A program made the position numbers and the translations under genes. A stretch of DNA of 18,448 bases from RGIG3009 sp964490085 (GTDB lineage Bacteria; Bacillota; Clostridia; Oscillospirales; Acutalibacteraceae): positions 1-18,448 of the forward strand of contig CAZBAO010000023.1 of the NCBI GenBank assembly GCA_964490085.1, in the 5' to 3' direction. The notes beneath the pieces are model-generated. The model was not told the DNA's origin, did no database searches, and saw nothing but the letters and a program-made list of their open reading frames with translations. Shown here piece after piece: positions 7,753 to 14,876 of the stretch; position 1 is the first letter of the stretch, and the number at the start of each line of letters is the position of its first letter.

Positions 7753-8108
7753 GCTTTCCACTCCTTTACAACCTGTTTCGCCGCTGCCGTATCCAACCCC
7801 AGATTTTCCATTTCCGTGAAATACGCTGCAGTGTGCTCGCGTATCAGCTGCTCCACCGTGTTTTTTGCCGCCGCCGTGTCCTCCGACGTGTACCACCCCG
7901 TCCCCGGTATAGAATACAGGACTCCCTGCTGCTCCAGCTGCTCGTACGAGCGCTGCACCGTGTTGGGGTTAACACCGAGCTTCACCGCCAGCTCCCGCAC
8001 CGATAGCAGCTTGGAATGCGGCTCTAAGCTTCCCTTGGCGACCCGCACGCACACCTGCTCACAGATCTGCGGACATATCGGTGCTCCATGATCCGGTATC
8101 CAGCCCAT
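7749..8108 (-). CDS. YtrA-type GntR transcriptional regulator
   Basis: A short 119-residue GntR protein. The winged helix-turn-helix occupies about residues 10-75, with the classic motif LSVRELAVKLGVNPNTVQRS and wing GVLYSIPGTGWYTSED. Only a short helical C-terminal tail follows, as in the YtrA subfamily, where small-molecule binding domains are lacking. ATG 8108 is chosen because AAAGGAG lies 8 bases before it; an in-frame extension upstream would cross the promoter. First gene of the ABC/lipoprotein operon, overlapping the ATPase gene by 4 bases (ATGA). YtrA-type proteins usually repress their own operon, and a repeat at the predicted transcription start could be the operator. Confidence 0.92.
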   Translation of the reverse strand: MGWIPDHGAPICPQICEQVCVRVAKGSLEPHSKLLSVRELAVKLGVNPNTVQRSYEQLEQQGVLYSIPGTGWYTSEDTAAAKNTVEQLIREHTAAYFTEMENLGLDTAAAKQVVKEWKA

Positions 8109-8128
8109 GCGCCTCTCTCCTTTCGCGT

Positions 8129-8142
8129 GTACTACCGTACTA
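8129..8142 (-). promoter_or_regulatory. Candidate operator repeat for the GntR regulator
   Basis: On the minus strand TAGTAC occurs twice with a two-base gap, and each copy contains the self-complementary GTAC, so the site is both a direct and an inverted repeat. It covers the predicted transcription start just downstream of the -10 box, a good position for autorepression. Assignment to this regulator is inferred from position and from GTAC-containing sites being common among YtrA-like operators. Confidence 0.45.
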
Positions 8143-8147
8143 ATACA

Positions 8148-8177
8148 ATCATACACATTTACCTGCTTTGCTGTCAA
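8148..8177 (-). promoter_or_regulatory. Sigma-A promoter of the GntR/ABC/lipoprotein operon
   Basis: On the minus strand a consensus TTGACA (8172-8177) and TATGAT (8148-8153) are spaced by 18 bases. The start of transcription falls near 8141, giving a leader of about 30 bases. It diverges from the rhamnulokinase promoter at 8204-8232. Confidence 0.75.
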
Positions 8178-8203
8178 TAATCCATGAAAATTTTTTCTAC
8201 ATC

Positions 8204-8232
8204 TTGTCATTTGTGGGAATGTTTGGTATACT
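8204..8232 (+). promoter_or_regulatory. Sigma-A promoter of the rhamnulokinase gene
   Basis: TTGTCA (8204-8209) and TATACT (8227-8232) are 17 bases apart with a TGG extended -10. AAAGGAG and ATG 8269 follow. No obvious operator is seen between promoter and gene. Confidence 0.75.
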
Positions 8233-8268
8233 GAACGCAAGAATTTTTAGGTAAAGGAGTCTTTCGCG

Positions 8269-9663
8269 ATGACAACCTATTATTTAGCCGTGGATATCGG
8301 CGCGTCGAGCGGCCGTCATATCCTGGCGCACACCGAAAACGGCAAGATCGTACTGGAAGAAATGCACCGCTTTGAAAACAAGCTGGTGGAGAAAAACGGC
8401 CACCTGCGCTGGGATACCGAGCATCTGTTCAACGGCATTTTGGAGGGCATGAAAAACTGCGCTGCAGCCGGCAAGATCCCGCTGTCCATGGGTATCGACA
8501 CATGGGGCGTGGACTTCGTATTGCTGGATGGGCAGGGCAACCTGATCGGCGACGCGGTTGCCTATCGCGACAGCCGCACCGAAGGGATGGACGCACTCGT
8601 TTCGGAGTGTATTTCCGAGCAGGATCTGTACGCCGTGACCGGCACGCAGAAGCAACTGTACAACACCATCTATCAGCTGATGAGCGTGAAACAGACCGAT
8701 CCGTCGGCATTTGACCGTGCCGCATACTTTTTAATGCCGCCCGAATACTACAACTATCTGCTGACCGGTAAGGCGGTCAACGAATATACGATGGCAACCA
8801 CCTCCAACCTCGTCAACGCCGAAACCAAGCAATGGGACGGCGAGCTGCTGGATAAACTGGGCTTTCCGCGCCGTCTGTTCCGCGAGCTCAAGACCCCCGG
8901 TGAGGTCGTCGGTACGCTGACCGATGAGATCGCCGCCAAGGTCGGCTTCAACTGCAACGTGGTACTGCCCGCCACGCACGATACCGGCTCGGCTGTCGCC
9001 GCTGTTCCAGCAAACGACGACGACTTTTTGTACATCAGCTCCGGCACCTGGTCGCTGCTCGGCGTAGAATCAATGACGCCCAACTGCACCGAGGCAAGCC
9101 GTCAGCTTAACTTCACCAACGAGGGCGGTGTCAATTATCGCTACCGTTACTTAAAAAACATCATGGGTCTGTGGATGCTGCAATCGGTCAAGCGCGAGCT
9201 GAACAATCAGTACGGCTTCGGCGAGATCAGCGATCTGGCACGCGCCGCCAACATCGACTCGGTGGTGGACGTTGACGATATGCGGTTCTTGGCTCCCAAG
9301 AGCATGATCGAAATGGTCAAGACCGTATGTGCCGAGACCAACCAAACCGTCCCGCAGACCGTCGGTGAGGTTGCGAAGGTTATTTATCTGAGCCTGTCGG
9401 AATGCTACAGCAAAGCCGTCCGCCAGCTGGAAGAGATCACCGGTCGTACCTACTCCCGCCTGCACATCGTGGGCGGCGGCTGTCAGGACGGTTACTTGAA
9501 CGAGCTGACCGCCAAGACCACCGGCAAAGCCGTGTACGCCGGTCCCATTGAGGCGACCGCGCTCGGCAACCTGCTCGTACAGATGCTGGCAAACGGCGAG
9601 TTCGCCTCCCTTGAGGAAGGCCGCACCGCCATCGCCAATTCCTTTGACATCAAACCTGTATAA
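8269..9663 (+). CDS. rhaB: Rhamnulokinase (FGGY carbohydrate kinase)
   Basis: Rhamnulokinase phosphorylates L-rhamnulose to rhamnulose 1-phosphate in cytoplasmic L-rhamnose breakdown. The 464-residue protein has the first phosphate-binding motif DIGASSGR (9-16), the RhaB-typical GIDTWGVDF (75-83) and YRDSR (99-103). HDTGSA (237-242) holds the likely catalytic Asp238, followed by SSGTWSL (257-263) and the nucleotide-site GGGCQD (402-407). Length and motifs favour RhaB over xylulokinase or fuculokinase. AAAGGAG precedes ATG 8269. It has its own promoter and terminator, so it is monocistronic; the isomerase, aldolase and transporter genes of the pathway are not in the window. A related deoxyketose substrate is possible. 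Confidence 0.9.
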   Translation: MTTYYLAVDIGASSGRHILAHTENGKIVLEEMHRFENKLVEKNGHLRWDTEHLFNGILEGMKNCAAAGKIPLSMGIDTWGVDFVLLDGQGNLIGDAVAYRDSRTEGMDALVSECISEQDLYAVTGTQKQLYNTIYQLMSVKQTDPSAFDRAAYFLMPPEYYNYLLTGKAVNEYTMATTSNLVNAETKQWDGELLDKLGFPRRLFRELKTPGEVVGTLTDEIAAKVGFNCNVVLPATHDTGSAVAAVPANDDDFLYISSGTWSLLGVESMTPNCTEASRQLNFTNEGGVNYRYRYLKNIMGLWMLQSVKRELNNQYGFGEISDLARAANIDSVVDVDDMRFLAPKSMIEMVKTVCAETNQTVPQTVGEVAKVIYLSLSECYSKAVRQLEEITGRTYSRLHIVGGGCQDGYLNELTAKTTGKAVYAGPIEATALGNLLVQMLANGEFASLEEGRTAIANSFDIKPV

Positions 9664-9675
9664 TCACACATATAA

Positions 9676-9705
9676 CAAGCGCCCGACCAATTGGTCGGGC
9701 GCTTG
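9676..9705. terminator. Bidirectional terminator hairpin between rhaB and the DUF5107 gene
   Basis: A perfect 30-base palindrome, arm CAAGCGCCCGACCAA, centred at 9690/9691, lies between two convergent genes. The tails are only moderately T-rich (GCTTTGTGCTT on the plus side), so termination strength may depend on the GC-rich stem. Confidence 0.8.
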
Positions 9706-9713
9706 CTTTGTGC

Positions 9714-11645
9714 TTAGTGCATTCTGAAATCGATCTCGTACGGAATCGGATAGGCCTCTAACACCTGCTCGTCCGTAACGCTTTCTTCAGGAATGTTGCC
9801 TTCGATCGCCATTTTCTTGCGGTACATCATCACCCAGATGTTGGAGATGGCGTATTCGCCTTCGCGCACGTCCGCCACGACCAGATCCACGTTGATGTAT
9901 TTCTCTGCCGCCTTGTAGTCGTTTAGCATCACCAAACATTGACCGAGATACATCTTCACGCGACCGGTCTGCTTGATCTCGTCACAGCAGCCCTCACAGA
10001 ACTCCACGAATTTCCGGTATTCGCCTGCGCGGATCGCGAGCTCGCCCATACAGATGACCAGCGGTGCATACTCCGGACGCAGCCCCGCCGCCTCAAACGC
10101 CAATTCAAACGCCGCTTGCTGATCGCGGAGCAGATTGGAGTGGTAGAGTGCGAGCGCAATGAGATTATAGAATTCTCTGCCGGCGGCAACCGATTTCTCA
10201 AACGATTCCTTCGCGGCCTCGTACTCGCCGTTGCAGTATTCGATAATACCGAGCGTGTACCAATCAAACGCCGACTTCTCCGCCTTGGCTTCGATATACG
10301 GCACAAACCGCTTATCCGCCGTAAACGCGGTTTCGGGTGTACCGTCGGCTGCCTTGCCGTCCAACAAATTCAGATAGTAGGCTTCTTTCTCGCCGACACT
10401 GTCTGCGGGGAACTCACAGAAATCACACAACGGCTTTCCGTTCAAGCGCTCGGCGAGATAGCCGCGGCCCGAACCATACACCACGGGCTGTTCACTCGAT
10501 ACTTCCTCAAACAACTCCGCCATATAGTCGGGATTCTTATGGAACGCATCGATGCGCGCCGCGACCTGAGCATAGCTGCCCGACATATCGTCGATCGCAA
10601 TGCCGGTATACACCTCCTGCCACGCGACCTTCGCGTGAGCGGGGAATTCAAAATGCTCAAACTGTGTCTTGGCAAGGCCCGCCTGAATCTCCAAGTAATC
10701 TCTACCATCGGTCAGCCAACGGTTCCAGTGCAACCCGCCGTTTCGGCTGCCCCATAAGAAGGTCTTTCTGCCAACCAGTGTATCACTGGACGAATGCAGA
10801 AGTCCGCGTCCGTTTTTGTCCAGGCAAGCGATCCACTTGTTGGCGGATTCGGGAATATCGTAAAAGTAGTCGATCGCGGTATCGGCGTGCAACGGATCAC
10901 TGACATCCTTGCCGTCAATGATCGGAAGATCCTTTTTGGAGATGCGGTAACCGCCCTCGCGGTACGAGGTGATGTACGACTGCGAAGCCGGCACGAAGAT
11001 CCGTGTTCCTTCCTCCTGTGCCGCCGCGATGTTGGACCACCAGTACATAAATGTCGGCTCATCATACGGATTTTCCACCTCAATGCGCACGACCAGCTTA
11101 TCCTGCTCCAGCAAGGCGTTGATGCTGTATACCAACCCGCGTTTTTCCTCATACTCGTACATTTTGAGGATCTCGTGACCTTGCTTGCCAATGACCTTCT
11201 TGGTAAACAACGGCTCACACGTGAGCATCGAATGACCCTTGATGCCGATATTCCACTCCGATCCGCCCGCGAACCACGCGTTACGCAGTGCCAGATTGGC
11301 AAACTGCACGCAATCGTTCTCATATACCAGATCGTATTTCTTTTTCTTGTCGTACAGCGACCACAAGCGACCGCCGAGTTGCGGCAGAAAGACCGCTTTC
11401 AGATATTCGTTTTCCAAGATCGCCGCACGGTACTCCTTCAGCCGCAATTCACGGCTGTACCCGTTTTGCATTTTATATGGCAGGATGGAATTGATCATAC
11501 CCAAACCGATCTTGCTTTTCTGCTTCTCATCCACACTCTCGTCGGGGATAAAAAACGGCGCATTGTGCTTCGGCTGAATATCCGGGATCAGGCTGTCTTC
11601 ACCGAGCTGTGCACTTCTGAGCCGGATCGTTTCAAATGTTAACAT
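9714..11645 (-). CDS. DUF5107 domain protein with C-terminal TPR repeats
   Basis: A 643-residue protein, probably cytoplasmic as no signal peptide is seen. The N-terminal half (about 50-350) matches the DUF5107 type, a galactose-mutarotase-like beta-sandwich found in carbohydrate genes: LENEYLKAVFLPQLGGRLWS is followed by NLALRNAWFAGGSEWNIG. The C-terminal part (about 460-600) has helical repeats of TPR type (DWYTLGIIEYCNGEYEAAKE). Biochemical function is not established; a sugar-binding or sugar-processing role is likely from family context. GGAG lies upstream of ATG 11645, and the gene has its own promoter (11676-11704). It is convergent with rhamnulokinase, which may be a functional neighbour. 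Confidence 0.85.
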   Translation of the reverse strand: MLTFETIRLRSAQLGEDSLIPDIQPKHNAPFFIPDESVDEKQKSKIGLGMINSILPYKMQNGYSRELRLKEYRAAILENEYLKAVFLPQLGGRLWSLYDKKKKYDLVYENDCVQFANLALRNAWFAGGSEWNIGIKGHSMLTCEPLFTKKVIGKQGHEILKMYEYEEKRGLVYSINALLEQDKLVVRIEVENPYDEPTFMYWWSNIAAAQEEGTRIFVPASQSYITSYREGGYRISKKDLPIIDGKDVSDPLHADTAIDYFYDIPESANKWIACLDKNGRGLLHSSSDTLVGRKTFLWGSRNGGLHWNRWLTDGRDYLEIQAGLAKTQFEHFEFPAHAKVAWQEVYTGIAIDDMSGSYAQVAARIDAFHKNPDYMAELFEEVSSEQPVVYGSGRGYLAERLNGKPLCDFCEFPADSVGEKEAYYLNLLDGKAADGTPETAFTADKRFVPYIEAKAEKSAFDWYTLGIIEYCNGEYEAAKESFEKSVAAGREFYNLIALALYHSNLLRDQQAAFELAFEAAGLRPEYAPLVICMGELAIRAGEYRKFVEFCEGCCDEIKQTGRVKMYLGQCLVMLNDYKAAEKYINVDLVVADVREGEYAISNIWVMMYRKKMAIEGNIPEESVTDEQVLEAYPIPYEIDFRMH

Positions 11646-11675
11646 ACTGTCACCTACTCCTATTTACTCATTCTC

Positions 11676-11704
11676 ATTTTATCGTACATCACAGCAAACT
11701 TCAA
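11676..11704 (-). promoter_or_regulatory. Promoter of the DUF5107 gene
   Basis: On the minus strand TTGAAG (11699-11704) and TAAAAT (11676-11681) are spaced by 17 bases. The leader to ATG 11645 is about 25 bases. It lies downstream of the argS terminator, so the gene is its own transcription unit. Confidence 0.65.
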
Positions 11705-11748
11705 TGTGTAGTTTGTCTTTTTTTGGTATAATCTGTCCACGATCTGCA

Positions 11749-11784
11749 AAACGGCGCTTGCAACACACGTTGCAAGCGCCGTTT
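11749..11784 (-). terminator. Intrinsic terminator after argS
   Basis: Perfect 16-bp stem with arms AAACGGCGCTTGCAAC and GTTGCAAGCGCCGTTT and a four-base loop, ending in TTTT on the minus strand. It starts 8 bases past the argS stop codon and ends the murI-ywiB-argS unit. Confidence 0.88.
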
Positions 11785-11791
11785 ATCGGTT

Positions 11792-13531
11792 TCACATACT
11801 TTCCGGTGCGTCGATCTTTAAGAGCGTCAGTACGTTGTGCAGCGCGATCCGCGTCGCCTCGCACAGCGCCAGACGCGCCTGCTGCAGATCGGCTTCCACG
11901 CCGCGCACACGGCAGGCGTTGTAGAACTTGTGGAACAAGGTCGCCAGCTCCTGTGCGTACCGCGTCATACCGGCGGGATCCTGCTCCTTCGCGCAGGTCA
12001 CCACCTGAGCAGCGTACCCCGCCAAATGACGGATCAGCTCGCGCTCCTCCGGTTCACCGAGCAGGCACAGCGTTTTTTGTTCGGGTGTCTGCAGTACCAC
12101 GCCGTCCTCGGCAACCGTGCGGAAGATGGAACACAGCCGCGCGTGTGCGTACTGCACATAATAAACGGGATTTGAGGACGACTGCTCAATGGCCAGTCCC
12201 AGATCAAAATCCATCTGTGTGGACGCCTCGCGCAGGTTGAAGAAAAACCGCGCCGCGTCCACCGGCACCTCATCCAGCAGATCGGCAAGCTGAATCGCCT
12301 TGCCGGAACGCTTGGACATCCGCACGACCTCGCCGTCGCGCATCAAACGCACCAACTGCATTAAGACGACCTGAAGCTTGTCCCCCGACAACCCGATAGC
12401 GTCCATTGCGCCCTTCATACGCGCCACGTGGCCGTGGTGATCCGCTCCCCACACGTCGATACAGGTGTCGAAGCCGCGCATAAACTTATTGCGGTGATAC
12501 GCGATATCCGCCGCAAAATAGGTCGGATTGCCGTTGGCGCGCACCAGCACCTCGTCCTTGATGCCTTCCTCGACACCGTCGCGGTTGACGTGCTTTTTGC
12601 CCTGATATTTCTCGCCGAACTCACCGGCCTTGTACCACAACGCGCCGTCCTTTTCATAGGTCAGCCCGCGCTCGGTCAGCAGGTCAATGACTTCCTTGAC
12701 CTCGCCATCCGTATGCAGGGTGGACTCGGTAAACCAACGATCGTACACGATACGGTATTTTGCCATATCGGCTTTCATTTTTTCAATATTCAGCGGCAAC
12801 GCATACGCGACCAACGCCGCACGGCGCTCTTGTTCGTCTGCGTTCACAAACGCATCCCCGTGGATCGCGGCAAACGCTTTGGCGTGCTCGCAGATATCGT
12901 CGCCGTGGTACGCATCCTCCGGCATCGGGACGGCGTCCTCACCGCGATACAACTGCAGATACCGTACCTCCAGCGACAAGCCGAATTTATCGATCTGATT
13001 ACCCGCGTCGTTGATATAAAACTCACGCCACACCTCGTAGCCGGCGGCATCCAGCACCGCTGCCAGACAATCGCCGAGCGCACCACCGCGCGCGTTGCCC
13101 ATGTGCATCGGACCGGTGGGGTTAGCGGACACGAATTCCACCATCACCTTTTTTCCGGCGCCGTAATCACTGCGGCCGTAGTCAGCACCCTGTTCGATCA
13201 CCCGTGCAACGATATCCGCGTAATAGCGGGGCGACAGGAAAAAGTTCATAAAACCGGGGCCGGCGACCTCCGCCCGCTCCAGATAGGTGTTGTCCAGCTC
13301 CAAATGCGCCAGGATACACTCCGCGATCTGGCGGGGTGCCTTGTGAAAGGCGCGCGCCGACACCATCGCGGCATTCGCCGCAAAATCGCCGTGTGTACGA
13401 TCGGCGGGGATCTCCACCACGAATTCCGGCAGCTCGGCCTCCGGCAGTTCACCGGCGGCGACCGCCGCGCGCACCGCATGTTGTACCGCCCCACGTAACT
13501 GTTGTTGTGCTTGTTCCATAATGGTCAGCAT
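11792..13531 (-). CDS. argS: Arginyl-tRNA synthetase
   Basis: A class I synthetase that charges tRNA-Arg with arginine. The 579-residue protein has the additional N-terminal domain (1-110), then EFVSANPTGPMHMGNARGG with the HIGH-type motif HMGN (143-146). The KMSKS-type loop is RMSKRSG (404-410), and a C-terminal DALR anticodon domain includes NPVYYVQYAHARLCSIFR. The start is ATG 13531, with AAGGAAG 7 bases upstream; a second ATG at 13519 has no ribosome site. It overlaps the ywiB stop by 7 bases. Last gene of the murI-ywiB-argS unit, followed by a terminator. Confidence 0.97.
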   Translation of the reverse strand: MLTIMEQAQQQLRGAVQHAVRAAVAAGELPEAELPEFVVEIPADRTHGDFAANAAMVSARAFHKAPRQIAECILAHLELDNTYLERAEVAGPGFMNFFLSPRYYADIVARVIEQGADYGRSDYGAGKKVMVEFVSANPTGPMHMGNARGGALGDCLAAVLDAAGYEVWREFYINDAGNQIDKFGLSLEVRYLQLYRGEDAVPMPEDAYHGDDICEHAKAFAAIHGDAFVNADEQERRAALVAYALPLNIEKMKADMAKYRIVYDRWFTESTLHTDGEVKEVIDLLTERGLTYEKDGALWYKAGEFGEKYQGKKHVNRDGVEEGIKDEVLVRANGNPTYFAADIAYHRNKFMRGFDTCIDVWGADHHGHVARMKGAMDAIGLSGDKLQVVLMQLVRLMRDGEVVRMSKRSGKAIQLADLLDEVPVDAARFFFNLREASTQMDFDLGLAIEQSSSNPVYYVQYAHARLCSIFRTVAEDGVVLQTPEQKTLCLLGEPEERELIRHLAGYAAQVVTCAKEQDPAGMTRYAQELATLFHKFYNACRVRGVEADLQQARLALCEATRIALHNVLTLLKIDAPESM

Positions 13532-13938
13532 AGTGACACTTCCTTGATTCGAATTTCAATTTCCTGCTCGGTATACCCGCCGTTTATGTCCAGCGTGTAT
13601 GCCGCTTGCAGGATTCCGGTATTTGCCTCAAACGAAAACGCCAGCCGATGGGCCTGCGCGTGCAGGATCATCCGCCCGTACGGCGTTTCATAGCGGCATA
13701 AATGCCGCTTGTCCTTTTCCAGTAACAACTGCGATGAGATCTCACCGCGCCGCTCAATAACCGTCTGTGCACCGCGCACCGTCACCGTCACGGCGGCACC
13801 GCCGTCCTGCGGGGACTCGGTGTAACACAGCCGCGCGCCCTCCGGCAACAGCTCCAGCGTACCGTGCGCCGCCATCTCGGTCGTTTCCGTTTCACCGTCC
13901 ATCCGCTGCACCGAACGCAGGGATACCCTTACATCCAT
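13525..13938 (-). CDS. ywiB: YwiB family protein (DUF1934), beta-barrel, function unknown
   Basis: A 137-residue protein of the DUF1934/YwiB family, predicted as a small calycin-like beta-barrel. Features seen are GTLELLPEGARLCYTES, the central LLEKDKRHLCRYETPYG and the C-terminal YTLDINGGYTEQEIEIRIK. In B. subtilis ywiB also lies beside argS, which supports the call. No catalytic residues are evident. It starts directly after the murI stop (TAAATG) and overlaps argS. Confidence 0.85.
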   Translation of the reverse strand: MDVRVSLRSVQRMDGETETTEMAAHGTLELLPEGARLCYTESPQDGGAAVTVTVRGAQTVIERRGEISSQLLLEKDKRHLCRYETPYGRMILHAQAHRLAFSFEANTGILQAAYTLDINGGYTEQEIEIRIKEVSLC

Positions 13939-14754
13939 TTATCCCATGCCCTCCGTGTTGACCTGCCGAACGTCCTCACTGACGGTACGCCCCAAAAACA
14001 TCTCGGCAACGCGGGTAAAATTATATGGTTGATCGCTGACGAAGAACTGACACCCACCCGTGCGGTCGGGCGCGGCAAGCATATCGCGCCGTGTCAGCAG
14101 TGCGGCACATTGTGCGGCGGTTGCCGCACCGGAGTTAACGAGCGTGACGCCCTCTCCCAAAATACGGGAAATGATCGGTGAAAGCAACGGAAAATGCGTA
14201 CAGCCAAGGATGAGCGTGTCGATCTTCTGCTCCATAAGCGGCTCCAGATACCGTCCGGCGACCGCCTGGGTCGCGGTGTTATCTTCATCCACCCAACCGC
14301 TTTCCACCAGCGTGACCAGCACCGGACACGCCTGTGCAAACACCTGCGCATCGGGGCGAACGCGTTTGATCGCCTGCTCGAAGGAACCCGATCGTACCGT
14401 CACCGCGGTACCGATGACACCGATCCTGCCGGTCTTGGTGGCCCTTATCGCCGCCTCCACCGTCGGCTCCACGACACCCATCGCCGGCACCGGTAGCGCA
14501 TCCAGCACCCCACCGGCGACCGAGCTGACCGTACCGCACGCGGCAATGATGTATTTGACGTCCTGTTCCAAAAGCAGCCCGCAATCCTGCTTGGCATAAC
14601 GCTTGACGATCTCCGGACTGCGCGATCCGTAGGGAACGCGACCGGTATCCCCGAAATACACGATCCTCTCATTCGGCAGCCGTTCGAGCAGCTCGCGCAC
14701 GACCGTGAGCCCGCCCAAGCCGGAATCAAACACACCGATCGGCCGATCATCCAC
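13939..14754 (-). CDS. murI: Glutamate racemase
   Basis: MurI interconverts L- and D-glutamate, supplying D-Glu for peptidoglycan. The 271-residue protein begins with the diagnostic IGVFDSGLGGLTV, whose Asp10 and Ser11 are active-site residues. The catalytic pair is Cys73 (in AACGTVSS) and Cys184 (in GCTHFPLL, with His186). The canonical Asn after the first Cys is Gly here. The start is GTG 14754 (MDDRPIG), preceded by a G-rich site (AAGGGGGGA). It leads the unit murI-ywiB-argS from the promoter at 14789-14817. Confidence 0.95.
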   Translation of the reverse strand: MDDRPIGVFDSGLGGLTVVRELLERLPNERIVYFGDTGRVPYGSRSPEIVKRYAKQDCGLLLEQDVKYIIAACGTVSSVAGGVLDALPVPAMGVVEPTVEAAIRATKTGRIGVIGTAVTVRSGSFEQAIKRVRPDAQVFAQACPVLVTLVESGWVDEDNTATQAVAGRYLEPLMEQKIDTLILGCTHFPLLSPIISRILGEGVTLVNSGAATAAQCAALLTRRDMLAAPDRTGGCQFFVSDQPYNFTRVAEMFLGRTVSEDVRQVNTEGMG

Positions 14755-14788
14755 GTCGCAGTCCCCCCTTTCCTACTATATCTATCCT

Positions 14789-14817
14789 ACTTTACCACAT
14801 TTTATGCGGAAATACAA
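14789..14817 (-). promoter_or_regulatory. Sigma-A promoter of murI-ywiB-argS
   Basis: On the minus strand TTGTAT (14812-14817) and TAAAGT (14789-14794) are 17 bases apart with a TGG extended -10. It follows the terminator of the upstream kinase gene by about 20 bases. Confidence 0.72.
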
Positions 14818-14837
14818 CCACCAAAACGCAAAACAAA

Positions 14838-14861
14838 GCACTGCTTCGATCGAAGCAGTGC
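14838..14861 (-). terminator. Intrinsic terminator after the NahK-like kinase gene
   Basis: Perfect 24-base palindrome with arm GCACTGCTTCGA, followed on the minus strand by TTTGTTTTGCGTTTT. It lies 16 bases past the stop codon of the kinase gene. Confidence 0.88.
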
Positions 14862-14876
14862 CCCGTTATGTATTCT

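Noticed and set aside
7753..7896. N-terminal extension of the ABC ATPase frame
   Set aside because: Gly/His-rich shadow of the GntR gene; the real ATPase start is the ATGA overlap at 7752 with AAAGGAG.
8109..8240. N-terminal extension of the GntR regulator frame
   Set aside because: It would cross the TTGACA/TATGAT promoter and the repeat at 8129-8142; ATG 8108 has a good ribosome site and the normal YtrA-type length.
9939..10757. Plus-strand open frame of 272 codons, and another at 10794-11642
   Set aside because: Both are shadows antisense to the DUF5107/TPR gene, with no ribosome site or recognisable protein features.
12428..13498. Long plus-strand open frame of 356 codons opposite argS
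   Set aside because: It lies wholly antisense to a clear arginyl-tRNA synthetase with all motifs, has no plausible ribosome site or family features, and arises from GC-biased codon use.
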